The notes beneath the pieces were generated by a model. It had not been told where the DNA came from. It worked only from the letters and a program-made list of their open reading frames with translations, and searched no databases. The translations under genes and the position numbers were made by a program. Shown here piece by piece: positions 24,015 through 30,892 of a stretch of DNA of 39,020 bases. The DNA is from Candidatus Corynebacterium gallistercoris. GTDB taxonomy: Bacteria > Actinomycetota > Actinomycetes > Mycobacteriales > Mycobacteriaceae. The stretch spans positions 1 to 39,020 of the forward strand of contig DXFZ01000108.1 of NCBI GenBank assembly GCA_019114175.1. The letters run 5' to 3'. Every line of letters starts with the position of its first letter. Position 1 is the stretch's first letter.

Positions 24015-24798
24015 GCCCTGAAAGTTTAGTCCATTCGCCCATGACATCCCCGGCATAGCCCAGCGCCCGTAGCGCTTCGGCCCACTTCGCCAGCGGTAGC
24101 CGCCCGGTGCCAGGCTCTCCTCGCCCTGGTACGTCCGCAACCTGCGCGTGCAGGGGCATTGTTGTTTTTATGGGCGACGCCACCTCCGCCTCAAACCACC
24201 TCCCCATCTCAGTGGGGTCCTCCAGCCAGCCCGGTCCGCACTCGTCCGTGTGGCGGGCTGCTAGGTGGTAGAGGTCCAGCAGCAGTCCGCCGCTCTCCGC
24301 GCCCTGCAGCAGTGCCTGGGCTTCGGCGACGGTGCGGATCGGGTAATCATCCATGCCGGACAGCGGCTCGGCCAGCACCTGGCCGCCGGTGCGCTGCGTA
24401 ATCCACTGCGCGGCCTCGGCAAAGCGCTCCTGTTGCTCGTCCAGGATCTGAGCCCCTCCCCTCCCCACGACGAGGTTGAACAGCTGAGTGCGTGTGGCGT
24501 CGCTAATAAAAGCCACCGCATCCAGGTGAGCTTGGGCGAGCGGCTCGCGGTGCAGCACCCCTCGCTCCCCGGCGGCCATGTCCCCGGCCCACATGTTCAT
24601 GGCCACGAGCTGCAGGTCGTGGCGGCGCAGGTGGGCGGTGAGCTCTGCGATGTCCGCGCGGGCAGGTTCCGGGGTGGTGAAGGGCCACCAGAGCTCTACC
24701 CTGTTCCACCCCTCGGCCCGCGCCGCATCAAGCCCGTCCGACCAGTGCGGCCACCCGATGGAACAGTTCACGCCGGTGAGGTAGTTGTGTATCCGCAT
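24007..24798 (-). CDS. Hydroxypyruvate isomerase-like TIM-barrel protein
   Basis: A 263-aa xylose-isomerase-like TIM barrel (AP-endonuclease 2/Hyi group). Supporting stretches are [10 protein letters not shown] near the N-terminus, [13 protein letters not shown] with a metal-type Glu, [10 protein letters not shown], and [16 protein letters not shown], which resembles the VPGRHEPGTGE of Hyi enzymes that interconvert hydroxypyruvate and tartronate semialdehyde. No other glyoxylate-pathway gene is adjacent; instead it overlaps gltX, so coupling to gltX may simply set expression. It carries two copies of the GGCGACGCC-type motif (24165–24185 and, diverged, 24492–24514). Substrate uncertain. Confidence 0.8.
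   Translation of the reverse strand: MRIHNYLTGVNCSIGWPHWSDGLDAARAEGWNRVELWWPFTTPEPARADIAELTAHLRRHDLQLVAMNMWAGDMAAGERGVLHREPLAQAHLDAVAFISDATRTQLFNLVVGRGGAQILDEQQERFAEAAQWITQRTGGQVLAEPLSGMDDYPIRTVAEAQALLQGAESGGLLLDLYHLAARHTDECGPGWLEDPTEMGRWFEAEVASPIKTTMPLHAQVADVPGRGEPGTGRLPLAKWAEALRALGYAGDVMGEWTKLSGHE
24165..24185 (+). repeat. T-run/GGCGACGCC motif (inside the Hyi-like gene)
   Basis: Five T, AT, then GGGCGACGCCACC on the plus strand, antisense to the gene. A diverged copy (TTTTATTAGCGACGCCACACG on the minus strand) lies in the same gene at 24492–24514. Confidence 0.5.
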
Positions 24799-24814
24799 GA
24801 GGATACGCTAGCAG

Positions 24815-24820
24815 TAGAAT
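24815..24820 (+). promoter_or_regulatory. -10 element upstream of the SDR gene
   Basis: TAGAAT; the expected transcription start (about 24827) coincides with an in-frame GTG at 24828. A GGGGC-TCGAAC-GCCCC hairpin (24832–24847) would sit at the very 5' end of the mRNA. Confidence 0.5.
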
Positions 24821-24878
24821 CGCCCTTGTGCGGGGCTCGAACGCCCCTGCGCCGCGGTTGCCCGCTAGCGTAGGTGCC

Positions 24879-25592
24879 ATGAGCACATCACGCGTTGCCC
24901 TTATCACCGGCGCCGGAGGTGGCCTGGGCCGAACCTTCGCGCAGGCGTTGGCCGAGAGCGGGTGGACCGTCGTGGCCCTCGGCCGCACGGAATCCACTCT
25001 GCGGGAGACCCTGGCTACCTGCCGGGGTGAAGGGCACCTGGCCGTCCCTTGCGATATCACCGATCCCGACCAGGTGGAACAGGCTTTTGCCCGGGCAACG
25101 GACACGTTGGGCAGGCTGGATCTGCTCATCAACAATGCCGGCATTCCGGGGCCAACGGGGCGCATCGATACGGTCAGCCCGGAAGACTTCGCCGCCACGG
25201 TGACCACGAACCTCACCGGGACGTTCTTGTGCACCCAGGCCGCGTTCCGGTGGATGGCGGCCCACGGCGGCGGGAGGATCATCAACAACGGTTCCATCGC
25301 GGCCCACGCTCCCCGCGCGCATGCGGCGGCCTATGCGGCGTCCAAGGCCGCAATTGCCAGCCTCACGGTTTCCACGGCTCTGGATGGCCGGGAGCACAAC
25401 ATCACCGCCACGGAGCTCGATATCGGCAACGCCCGCACGGAGCTACTGGGGAGCTTCACGGGTTCCGAGCCGATGTTTGACGCCGACCATGCCGCCACTG
25501 CGGTGGTGACGGTGGCAAACATGCCGCCGGAGGTCAGCGTGGATCAGCTCACCATCACCGCGGCGGGCATGCCTTACCTAGGCCGGGGTTAG
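24879..25592 (+). CDS. Short-chain dehydrogenase/reductase
   Basis: A 237-aa classical SDR: VALITGAGGGLGRTF (TGxxxGxG cofactor loop), LLINNAG, catalytic Ser in NNGSIAAHAP and the YxxxK pair in AAYAASKAAIASL. The cofactor is probably NAD(P)(H); the substrate cannot be read from sequence. ATG at 24879 gives the normal SDR N-terminus. A GTG at 24828, 7 nt after a TAGAAT -10 box, would add 17 residues (MRGSNAPAPRLPASVGA) and could be used on a leaderless mRNA; no strong SD supports either start. It is followed closely by the isochorismate synthase gene (34-nt gap). Confidence 0.88.
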   Translation: MSTSRVALITGAGGGLGRTFAQALAESGWTVVALGRTESTLRETLATCRGEGHLAVPCDITDPDQVEQAFARATDTLGRLDLLINNAGIPGPTGRIDTVSPEDFAATVTTNLTGTFLCTQAAFRWMAAHGGGRIINNGSIAAHAPRAHAAAYAASKAAIASLTVSTALDGREHNITATELDIGNARTELLGSFTGSEPMFDADHAATAVVTVANMPPEVSVDQLTITAAGMPYLGRG

Positions 25593-25626
25593 GGAGCGGC
25601 CCGGCCAGCGGAGTAGACTAACCCGC

Positions 25627-26769
25627 ATGGCACAGGATCGGAGACCGGACACCGCACCGGATTTTCTGCTTTCCCGCCCGCATGAATCGGTCCGTACGCA
25701 GGGCTTTCGTGCAACGTATCCGGACCCTTTTGAGGCAGCGACGGCCCTGCGCAGCGGCGAGGCCAACCTCATCGTGGGGGCGATCCCGTTTGATACTTCC
25801 CTTCGGGCTGCATTGATGGTGCCGGAGACAACGATCCGCGCCGAGGGACCCCTTGAGCCGCCGGCGGTGTACCGCGGCAAGGCGGCCGCCACCAGTTTGC
25901 AGGTGGTGGATGTGGAGGCCGCCAGCACCGCCGAGGAGCACGCCGCTGCGGTCTCCGCGGCCATCGCCACGATCAACCAAACCCGCCTGGAGAAGGTGGT
26001 TTTGGCCCGTGCCGTGGACGTCCACTTCGAGGACACGATTGATCCCCTGCTGGTGGCTGCGCGCTTGATTGACCTTTCCGCCTACCGGGATGGCTTTGCG
26101 GTGGATCTCAGCGTCACCGGGCGGGAGGAACATGCGGGCGCGATGTTTGTGGGCAGCTCCCCTGAGGTGCTCATCCGCAAGTCGGGTGCGAATGTCACGG
26201 CGTTCCCACTGGCCGGGTCTGCCCGCCGCACGGGCAACGAGGATGTGGACAGGGCGACCGCCCGAGAATTGCAGCGCAGCGCTAAAGATTTTCACGAGCA
26301 CAAGTACGTGGTCGATCATTACCGGCGAGTTCTGGAGCCGCTGTGTTCCTTCCTGGAGATTCCCGATCACCCGCAGGTGCACCAGACGAATGAGATGATC
26401 CACTTGGGCACGAGCGTGCGGGGAACGTTGTCCGACCCCTCCTACTCGGCCCTGGATCTCGCCCTCATGCTCCACCCCACTCCCGCCATCGCCGGCATGC
26501 CCACGGATGATGCGATAGGGATCATCGAGCAGGTGGAGCAGCCACGCGAGTTTTATGCGGGTGCCGTGGGGTGGTGCGATGCACACGGCGATGGCGAGTA
26601 CATGGTGGCCATCCGCTGTTGCATGGTGGACGGGGATTATGCCCGCGCGTGGGCCGGTGGCGGTATCGTCGCTGCCTCCAACCCGGAGGCCGAAGCCGCG
26701 GAGACTACCGCCAAGTTGCAAACAGCGCTGAGGGCACTCAACGTGCCCGCAGCGCTGCGGGAGATCTAG
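25627..26769 (+). CDS. Isochorismate synthase (EntC/MenF/DhbC type)
   Basis: A 380-aa chorismate-binding enzyme that converts chorismate to isochorismate for menaquinone or catecholate siderophore synthesis. Conserved stretches include TRLEKVVLARAVDV, FVGSSPEVLI, FPLAGSARRTG, the ERELxxSxKxxxEHxxVVD-type TARELQRSAKDFHEHKYVVDH with the metal-binding Glu, LHPTPAIAGMPT, and FYAGAVGWCDAHGDGE. No enterobactin/bacillibactin partner genes are adjacent, which favours a menaquinone role, but men genes are not here either. It ends 9 nt from the convergent FAH-family gene. Confidence 0.92.
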   Translation: MAQDRRPDTAPDFLLSRPHESVRTQGFRATYPDPFEAATALRSGEANLIVGAIPFDTSLRAALMVPETTIRAEGPLEPPAVYRGKAAATSLQVVDVEAASTAEEHAAAVSAAIATINQTRLEKVVLARAVDVHFEDTIDPLLVAARLIDLSAYRDGFAVDLSVTGREEHAGAMFVGSSPEVLIRKSGANVTAFPLAGSARRTGNEDVDRATARELQRSAKDFHEHKYVVDHYRRVLEPLCSFLEIPDHPQVHQTNEMIHLGTSVRGTLSDPSYSALDLALMLHPTPAIAGMPTDDAIGIIEQVEQPREFYAGAVGWCDAHGDGEYMVAIRCCMVDGDYARAWAGGGIVAASNPEAEAAETTAKLQTALRALNVPAALREI

Positions 26770-26778
26770 CGGGAAGTC

Positions 26779-27585
26779 CTAGTAGGCCTGCACCGGGTTC
26801 GCTAGGCGCCCGATGCCGGGGATCTCGACCTCGATGCGGTCACCCGGCACCATCTCTGCAGTTCCGGCCGGGGAGCCGGTGCAGATGACGTCGCCCGGAA
26901 GCAGGGTGAAGGCGGAGGAAATCCACTCCACGATCTCAGGGATCGTCTTGATCATCTGGTTGGAGTTAGAGTCCTGTTTCGTCTCCGTGGCGCCCTCATG
27001 GGTGAGGTGTGCCTTGATCGGCAGGCTGGCAATATCGATGCTATCGACATCCGTTTCTACCCAGGGGCCCAGCGGGCAGAAGGAGTCCAGACCCTTCGCG
27101 CGGGCCCACTGGCCATCGGCGAATTGCAGGTCACGGCTGGAGACATCGTTGACGATGGTGAAGCCCAGCACCACGTCCTTCCAATTCTCCTTCTTCACGT
27201 CCTTGCATGGGCGACCGATGACGATGGCCAGCTCGCCTTCAAACTCCACCCGGGTTGCCCATTCTGGGATGCGGATGGGAGCTTCCGGGCCCACCACGGC
27301 TGTTGGTGGCTTGAGGAAGATCGTGGGCGGGAGGTGCTCAGCGCCCTGCTTGAACACCTCCTTGACGTGATCGGCGTAGTTGCGGCCCACGGCCACAACC
27401 TTGGAGGGAAGGATGGGGGCCAACAGGCGGATGTCCTCAAACTTCCAGGACTTGCCGGTAAATTCTGGTTGGCCGAAGGGGTGCCCCGCGATTTCACGGC
27501 ACGTTGCCCCGGTGCCATCGGTGTCCCCACCTTCCACGGCCACAAATGCCATGCCTTCTGGATGTGCAATTCGAGCGATACGCAT
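26779..27585 (-). CDS. Fumarylacetoacetate hydrolase-family protein
   Basis: A 268-aa member of the FAH family, which hydrolyses or isomerises/decarboxylates beta-diketo acids. Motifs: VAVGRNYADHVKE, PTIFLKPPTAVVGP, the metal-binding FEGELAIVIGRPCKDV (Glu-x-Glu), GFTIVNDVSSRDLQ, CPLGPWVETD, and CTGSPAGTAEM. The closest known context is Rv2993c beside gltX in M. tuberculosis. ATG at 27585 (MRIARIAHPEG) is preferred over TTG 27594. The pathway is not shown by neighbours; an oxaloacetate decarboxylase role, as reported for some actinobacterial homologues, is possible. Confidence 0.9.
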   Translation of the reverse strand: MRIARIAHPEGMAFVAVEGGDTDGTGATCREIAGHPFGQPEFTGKSWKFEDIRLLAPILPSKVVAVGRNYADHVKEVFKQGAEHLPPTIFLKPPTAVVGPEAPIRIPEWATRVEFEGELAIVIGRPCKDVKKENWKDVVLGFTIVNDVSSRDLQFADGQWARAKGLDSFCPLGPWVETDVDSIDIASLPIKAHLTHEGATETKQDSNSNQMIKTIPEIVEWISSAFTLLPGDVICTGSPAGTAEMVPGDRIEVEIPGIGRLANPVQAY

Positions 27586-27612
27586 GGGTATCAACTCTAC
27601 ATGAGGCCACCT

Positions 27613-28293
27613 TTAGTTTCTGACCTGCATGGACTTTAACGTGCTGCCCCGGCCTTTATCTGCCAAAACGAGGTAGAGCTCGGCTGTTGCCAGCGCATCC
27701 GTGGCCGCATTGTGGGATCGGTAGCGCGGCAGACCATAGCGCTGCCGGATCCGCGGCAGGCGCAGGTCCTCGCCCCGGGGGAATGTGGCCATGCGCTGCA
27801 TGTGGCGCTTTTCGATCTCCAGGGTGTCCACCATGGGGACTTTGAGACCGGAACCGAAGCATCGGCGGCAGGCGTGGGTGAGAAACTCGCGCTCGATCGG
27901 CTCGTAGTGCACCAACATCGCCCGTCCGGCGAGGTCCGTCAGCAGGTCGGCCAACACAGTCTCCAATGCCTCCCCGGCGGCCACGTCATCGTCGGTCAGA
28001 CCGTGGATGGTGGCGGACTCCCCCACGGATTCCTGCCCACCTTCCGGCTTGATCACTCGGTAGTGGGCCCCGCCGAGGCTGATGGCCAGCCCGTCCAGCG
28101 GCACCCAGCCGATGGAGAGGATCCGGTCTTTGGCGGGGTTGAGCCCTGTCGTTTCCACGTCCACGGCCAACAGTGGTAGCTCGCTGAGTGGAGTGTCCGG
28201 CCCCGGCGCGGGTGTCTCATAGAAGTCCTTGAGGGCTCCGCTGGCTGCCCGTGGCGTGCGGCCCATCCCCGGCAGTGCGCGCAACCAGCTCAC
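27613..28293 (-). CDS. DnaQ-like DEDDh 3'-5' exonuclease
   Basis: A 226-aa RNase T/DnaQ-superfamily exonuclease. Exo I is LLAVDVETTGL (Asp45, Glu47), exo II includes the HYEPIEREFL region, and exo III is HNAATDALATAEL (His, Asp). The sequence lacks a polymerase-binding tail, so it is more likely a stand-alone nuclease than the replicative epsilon subunit. Start GTG at 28293 follows AGAGGA at 6 nt. It lies 86 nt downstream of the cNMP/CBS/nucleotidyltransferase gene on the same strand; this pair is also known as a neighbouring gene pair in other bacteria, often beside acetate transporter genes, which are absent here. Confidence 0.88.
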   Translation of the reverse strand: MSWLRALPGMGRTPRAASGALKDFYETPAPGPDTPLSELPLLAVDVETTGLNPAKDRILSIGWVPLDGLAISLGGAHYRVIKPEGGQESVGESATIHGLTDDDVAAGEALETVLADLLTDLAGRAMLVHYEPIEREFLTHACRRCFGSGLKVPMVDTLEIEKRHMQRMATFPRGEDLRLPRIRQRYGLPRYRSHNAATDALATAELYLVLADKGRGSTLKSMQVRN

Positions 28294-28379
28294 AGTGTGT
28301 CCTCTTTCATTCGTGTCATCTGCTCTTATCTCTGTGTGGCTTTTGTGGGCTCATCCTGCAGTCCTCACGCGACAATGAG
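28294..28379 (-). other. Spacer with two overlapping micro-ORFs before the exonuclease
   Basis: Minus strand: ATG at 28354 encodes MSPQKPHRDKSR and stops by ATGA overlap at ATG 28319, which encodes MTRMKEDTL and stops by GTGA overlap at the exonuclease start. It could couple translation or be chance. No terminator separates the two genes. Confidence 0.3.
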
Positions 28380-30236
28380 TTACATGCTGCGCACGGGGAA
28401 CTTGATGGCCAGGGAGTTCTGCATACTCTTGATGATGTGGAAGGCATCGCGCAGCGTTTCCCGGTCCATTTTGGTGAGCTTTTCCGGCGCCACGTGGTAG
28501 TCCGGCTCAATTCCCTGGGCGATCTGCGCGGCCTGGTGCTTCAAGGTGATGGCGCCGAGGAATTCAAAGGCGCTCACGATGTCATCCGCGCTGCGCTGGG
28601 ACAGGCTCGGCGTGCCGGCCGCTGCCTGCAGGCGGCTCAGCGTGGGCAGCACGTCCTTGCCCTCTGTGATCGCGACGAGCCTGGCGAGCTGCACGATGGC
28701 GTGGGTCCCGCCCTTCTTCACGTTGAGCGTGTTGCGGTAGTCGCCGGACCGTTCAACCACCAGGCCCCGGAAGAATCCCAAGGGTGGCTCCCGGTGTGCG
28801 GTTAGCCCTGCCAAGTGTGCATGCAGGCGCGGGGAGCCTTGGGCGGAGATGACCGCGTTGCGGTGGACCTGCTCCCCGAGGGGCAGGTCGCCGTAGACCG
28901 GCCGCATGTCGAAGAACGTCTGCGCGTACAGCAGCGCGTCCGGTTCCGGCGCGGTGATCCAGCGGTGGAAGGTTTCAGCCCACTGCCGTTGCGTCATCCG
29001 CCAGGCGGGATTGGAGGCCATCATGTCCCCCGGGCACAGCGGCTGACCCGCTATCGCGAGCCCCTGGCAGACCCTGTCTGAGAGTGCGGCGAAGTACTCG
29101 CTGTGGGCGTCGCTATCAAAAGAATCATCCAAAACCAGTGCGTTGTCCTGGTCGCTTGCCAGGCCCATCTCCTTGCGGCCTTGGGACCCCAGCACCACGA
29201 AGCAGTAGGGCACCGGGGGTGGGCCAAGTTCTTCCTCGGCGAGGCGCAGCAGCTGGCGGGCCATGGCATCCGCCACGACTGTCAGCAGGCCGGTCACTTC
29301 GCTGGCGCTGGCCCCGCGTTCGATGAAGCTGGCGGCCACCTGGTGGGTGGAGTCATAGACGTGCCGCATCTCCTCTGGGGTGCGCCGGCGGGTGAGGTCG
29401 GCTGTGAGGTAGATGGGGTCATTTTGCAGCAGCCGCATGATGTCCGCGGAGGCGATGATGCCGGTGACCTGCCCGTTATCGACGATGGGCAGGTGGTGGA
29501 ACATCTTCTCTGTCATGAGAAGCATCGCCTCAAACACGAGGGTATCGCTGGTGGCGGTGGTGAGGTTGGTGGCCATGATGGTGCAGACCGGGCCGGTGGG
29601 GTCTGTGCCTTCCGCGACGCAACGGCGCAGGTCCCTATCGGTGACGATGCCGTGCAGCGCACCGTGGGTGTCGATGATGAGCAGCGAGCTGACGTTTTCG
29701 CGCTGCATGGTGGCGGCCGCGTCACGGATGGAGGTTTCGGGATCCGTGTTGGCCGGGTTGGTGATGGCGAAGTGGCCCAGCTTGGTGCGGAGAACTTCTG
29801 AGTTGGAATCGCCCTTGAGCTGCTGGGCGGCGGCCTTGATGCGGGCGGATTGGCCGGAGTAGCTGCGCTGGAGTTCGGGGCTTTGCTGGGCGAGCTCGTC
29901 GAAGTGCTTCCGGGGCAGCGTAAGTAGCAGGCAATCCTCCACCGCGATCATGGTGTAGTTGGACTTGTTCTCCCCCACCAGGGTGGAGTAGCCGAAGCTC
30001 CGGCCGGTTTCTCTTCGGTCCAGGAGGATGCCTTGGTCATCTAATACGTCGACGGCCCCGCTGCGGATCACCCACAGGTAATCATTAGGGTCTCCTGCGT
30101 TGATGATGCGCTGGCCGCGGCGAACGTAATGCATCGTCATCTGGCCCGGCAGCTGGTCTAACAGTTCTTGGGGCAGGTGTGCGAACGGGTCATGTTCGGC
30201 GAGGAAGCCGCGGATTTCTTCTAGCTCAACGCTCAT
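28380..30236 (-). CDS. cNMP-binding/CBS-pair/DUF294 nucleotidyltransferase signalling protein
   Basis: A 618-aa cytosolic protein with four regions: an N-terminal cyclic-nucleotide-binding-like domain (about 15–120; VRRGQRIINAGDPNDYLWVIRSGAV), a CBS pair (about 160–275; VSSLLIIDTHGALHGIVTDRDLRR and HHLPIVDNGQVTGIIASADIMRLL), a DUF294 nucleotidyltransferase domain with GSQGRKEM at 350 and SDQDNALVLDD at 361 (GlnD-like GS…D-x-D catalytic layout), and a DUF294 C-terminal helical domain. Such proteins are thought to sense adenine nucleotides. ATG at 30236 is chosen because TAGAAT (30249–30244) lies 7 nt upstream and no SD is seen; ATG 30245 and a start at 30275 are less likely. Substrate of the transferase is unknown. 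Confidence 0.9.
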   Translation of the reverse strand: MSVELEEIRGFLAEHDPFAHLPQELLDQLPGQMTMHYVRRGQRIINAGDPNDYLWVIRSGAVDVLDDQGILLDRRETGRSFGYSTLVGENKSNYTMIAVEDCLLLTLPRKHFDELAQQSPELQRSYSGQSARIKAAAQQLKGDSNSEVLRTKLGHFAITNPANTDPETSIRDAAATMQRENVSSLLIIDTHGALHGIVTDRDLRRCVAEGTDPTGPVCTIMATNLTTATSDTLVFEAMLLMTEKMFHHLPIVDNGQVTGIIASADIMRLLQNDPIYLTADLTRRRTPEEMRHVYDSTHQVAASFIERGASASEVTGLLTVVADAMARQLLRLAEEELGPPPVPYCFVVLGSQGRKEMGLASDQDNALVLDDSFDSDAHSEYFAALSDRVCQGLAIAGQPLCPGDMMASNPAWRMTQRQWAETFHRWITAPEPDALLYAQTFFDMRPVYGDLPLGEQVHRNAVISAQGSPRLHAHLAGLTAHREPPLGFFRGLVVERSGDYRNTLNVKKGGTHAIVQLARLVAITEGKDVLPTLSRLQAAAGTPSLSQRSADDIVSAFEFLGAITLKHQAAQIAQGIEPDYHVAPEKLTKMDRETLRDAFHIIKSMQNSLAIKFPVRSM

Positions 30237-30243
30237 GTTGTCC

Positions 30244-30249
30244 ATTCTA
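30244..30249 (-). promoter_or_regulatory. -10 element for leaderless CBS-protein mRNA
   Basis: TAGAAT on the minus strand, 7 nt before the ATG at 30236. Confidence 0.55.
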
Positions 30250-30253
30250 ACTA

Positions 30254-30276
30254 GTTGGGTTGCGAACACACCCAAC
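30254..30276. promoter_or_regulatory. Inverted repeat in the CBS–padR divergent promoter
   Basis: GTTGGGT, 9 nt, ACCCAAC. It covers the -35 region of the CBS-protein gene and lies just upstream of the padR -35, so one bound dimer could control both directions. The PadR encoded here is the obvious candidate ligand. Confidence 0.55.
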
Positions 30277-30286
30277 CATATTCACC

Positions 30287-30316
30287 TTGTTGCATATGTG
30301 CGCCCGTGCCTGTAAT
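30287..30316 (+). promoter_or_regulatory. padR–fadH promoter
   Basis: TTGTTG (30287–30292), 18-bp spacer, TGTAAT (30311–30316), 9 nt before the padR ATG. A CATATG palindrome lies in the spacer. Confidence 0.5.
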
Positions 30317-30325
30317 CTCGCTCAC

Positions 30326-30892
30326 ATGGCACTGGAACACGCGATTTTGGTCTCCCTGGCGGAGCGCCCGGGCTCGGGCTACCAGCTCAGCCGGCAATTC
30401 GCTAAGTCCATCGGCCATTTCTGGTCCACCACCCACCAGCAGATCTACCGCACCCTGAAGAAACTTCAGGATCAAGGTCTCATCACGGCGCGCGACGTTG
30501 CCCAAGAGGGCAAGCCGGATAAAAAGATCTACCAGCTGACTCACAAGGGCCAGGAGGAATTGTCGGCGTGGGTAGCCACTCCCACCGACCTTCCGCAACT
30601 GCGCAGTGACTTTGGCGTAAAGCTCCGCGGAGCCGAACACACGGACCGCGCCACCATTGTTTCCAACGTGGCCCACCACCGTGCCTTGCACGCGGAGCAG
30701 CTGGCGCTGTACCGGCGCTATCTGGCCACCCAATTCCCCTCGCCAGACACCCTCACCGGCCGCCAACTCCACCAGTACCTTGTGTTGCGCGGCGGCATCA
30801 CCAGTGAGGAAGCGTTCCTGGCGTGGTGCGATGAAATATTGACCACCTTGGGCACAGCCCCGAGCAAAGAAGAGGCAGACGACCAACCATGA
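30326..30892 (+). CDS. PadR-family transcriptional regulator
   Basis: A 188-aa two-domain PadR protein. The N-terminal winged helix runs MALEHAILVSLAERPGSGYQLSRQFAKSIG to IYRTLKKLQDQGLI … KKIYQLTHKGQEEL (about 1–85); the C-terminal half is the helical dimerisation domain (Vir_act_alpha_C type), rich in HHRALHAEQLALYRRYL-like helices. PadR regulators usually repress neighbouring genes and are released by small, often phenolic, ligands. The stop overlaps the fadH start (ATGA), so the two are one operon. The start at 30326 gives the canonical MALEHAIL; the open frame begins earlier at 30260. Confidence 0.92.
   Translation: MALEHAILVSLAERPGSGYQLSRQFAKSIGHFWSTTHQQIYRTLKKLQDQGLITARDVAQEGKPDKKIYQLTHKGQEELSAWVATPTDLPQLRSDFGVKLRGAEHTDRATIVSNVAHHRALHAEQLALYRRYLATQFPSPDTLTGRQLHQYLVLRGGITSEEAFLAWCDEILTTLGTAPSKEEADDQP

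Noticed and set aside
24826..24852. tRNA-like T-arm (GGGGC-TCGAAC-GCCCC) between the Hyi-like and SDR genes
   Set aside because: Only one hairpin is present; no acceptor, anticodon or D-arm can be built around it on either strand.
25618..26721. 367-aa open frame antisense to isochorismate synthase
   Set aside because: Shadow frame; the plus-strand enzyme has full motif support.
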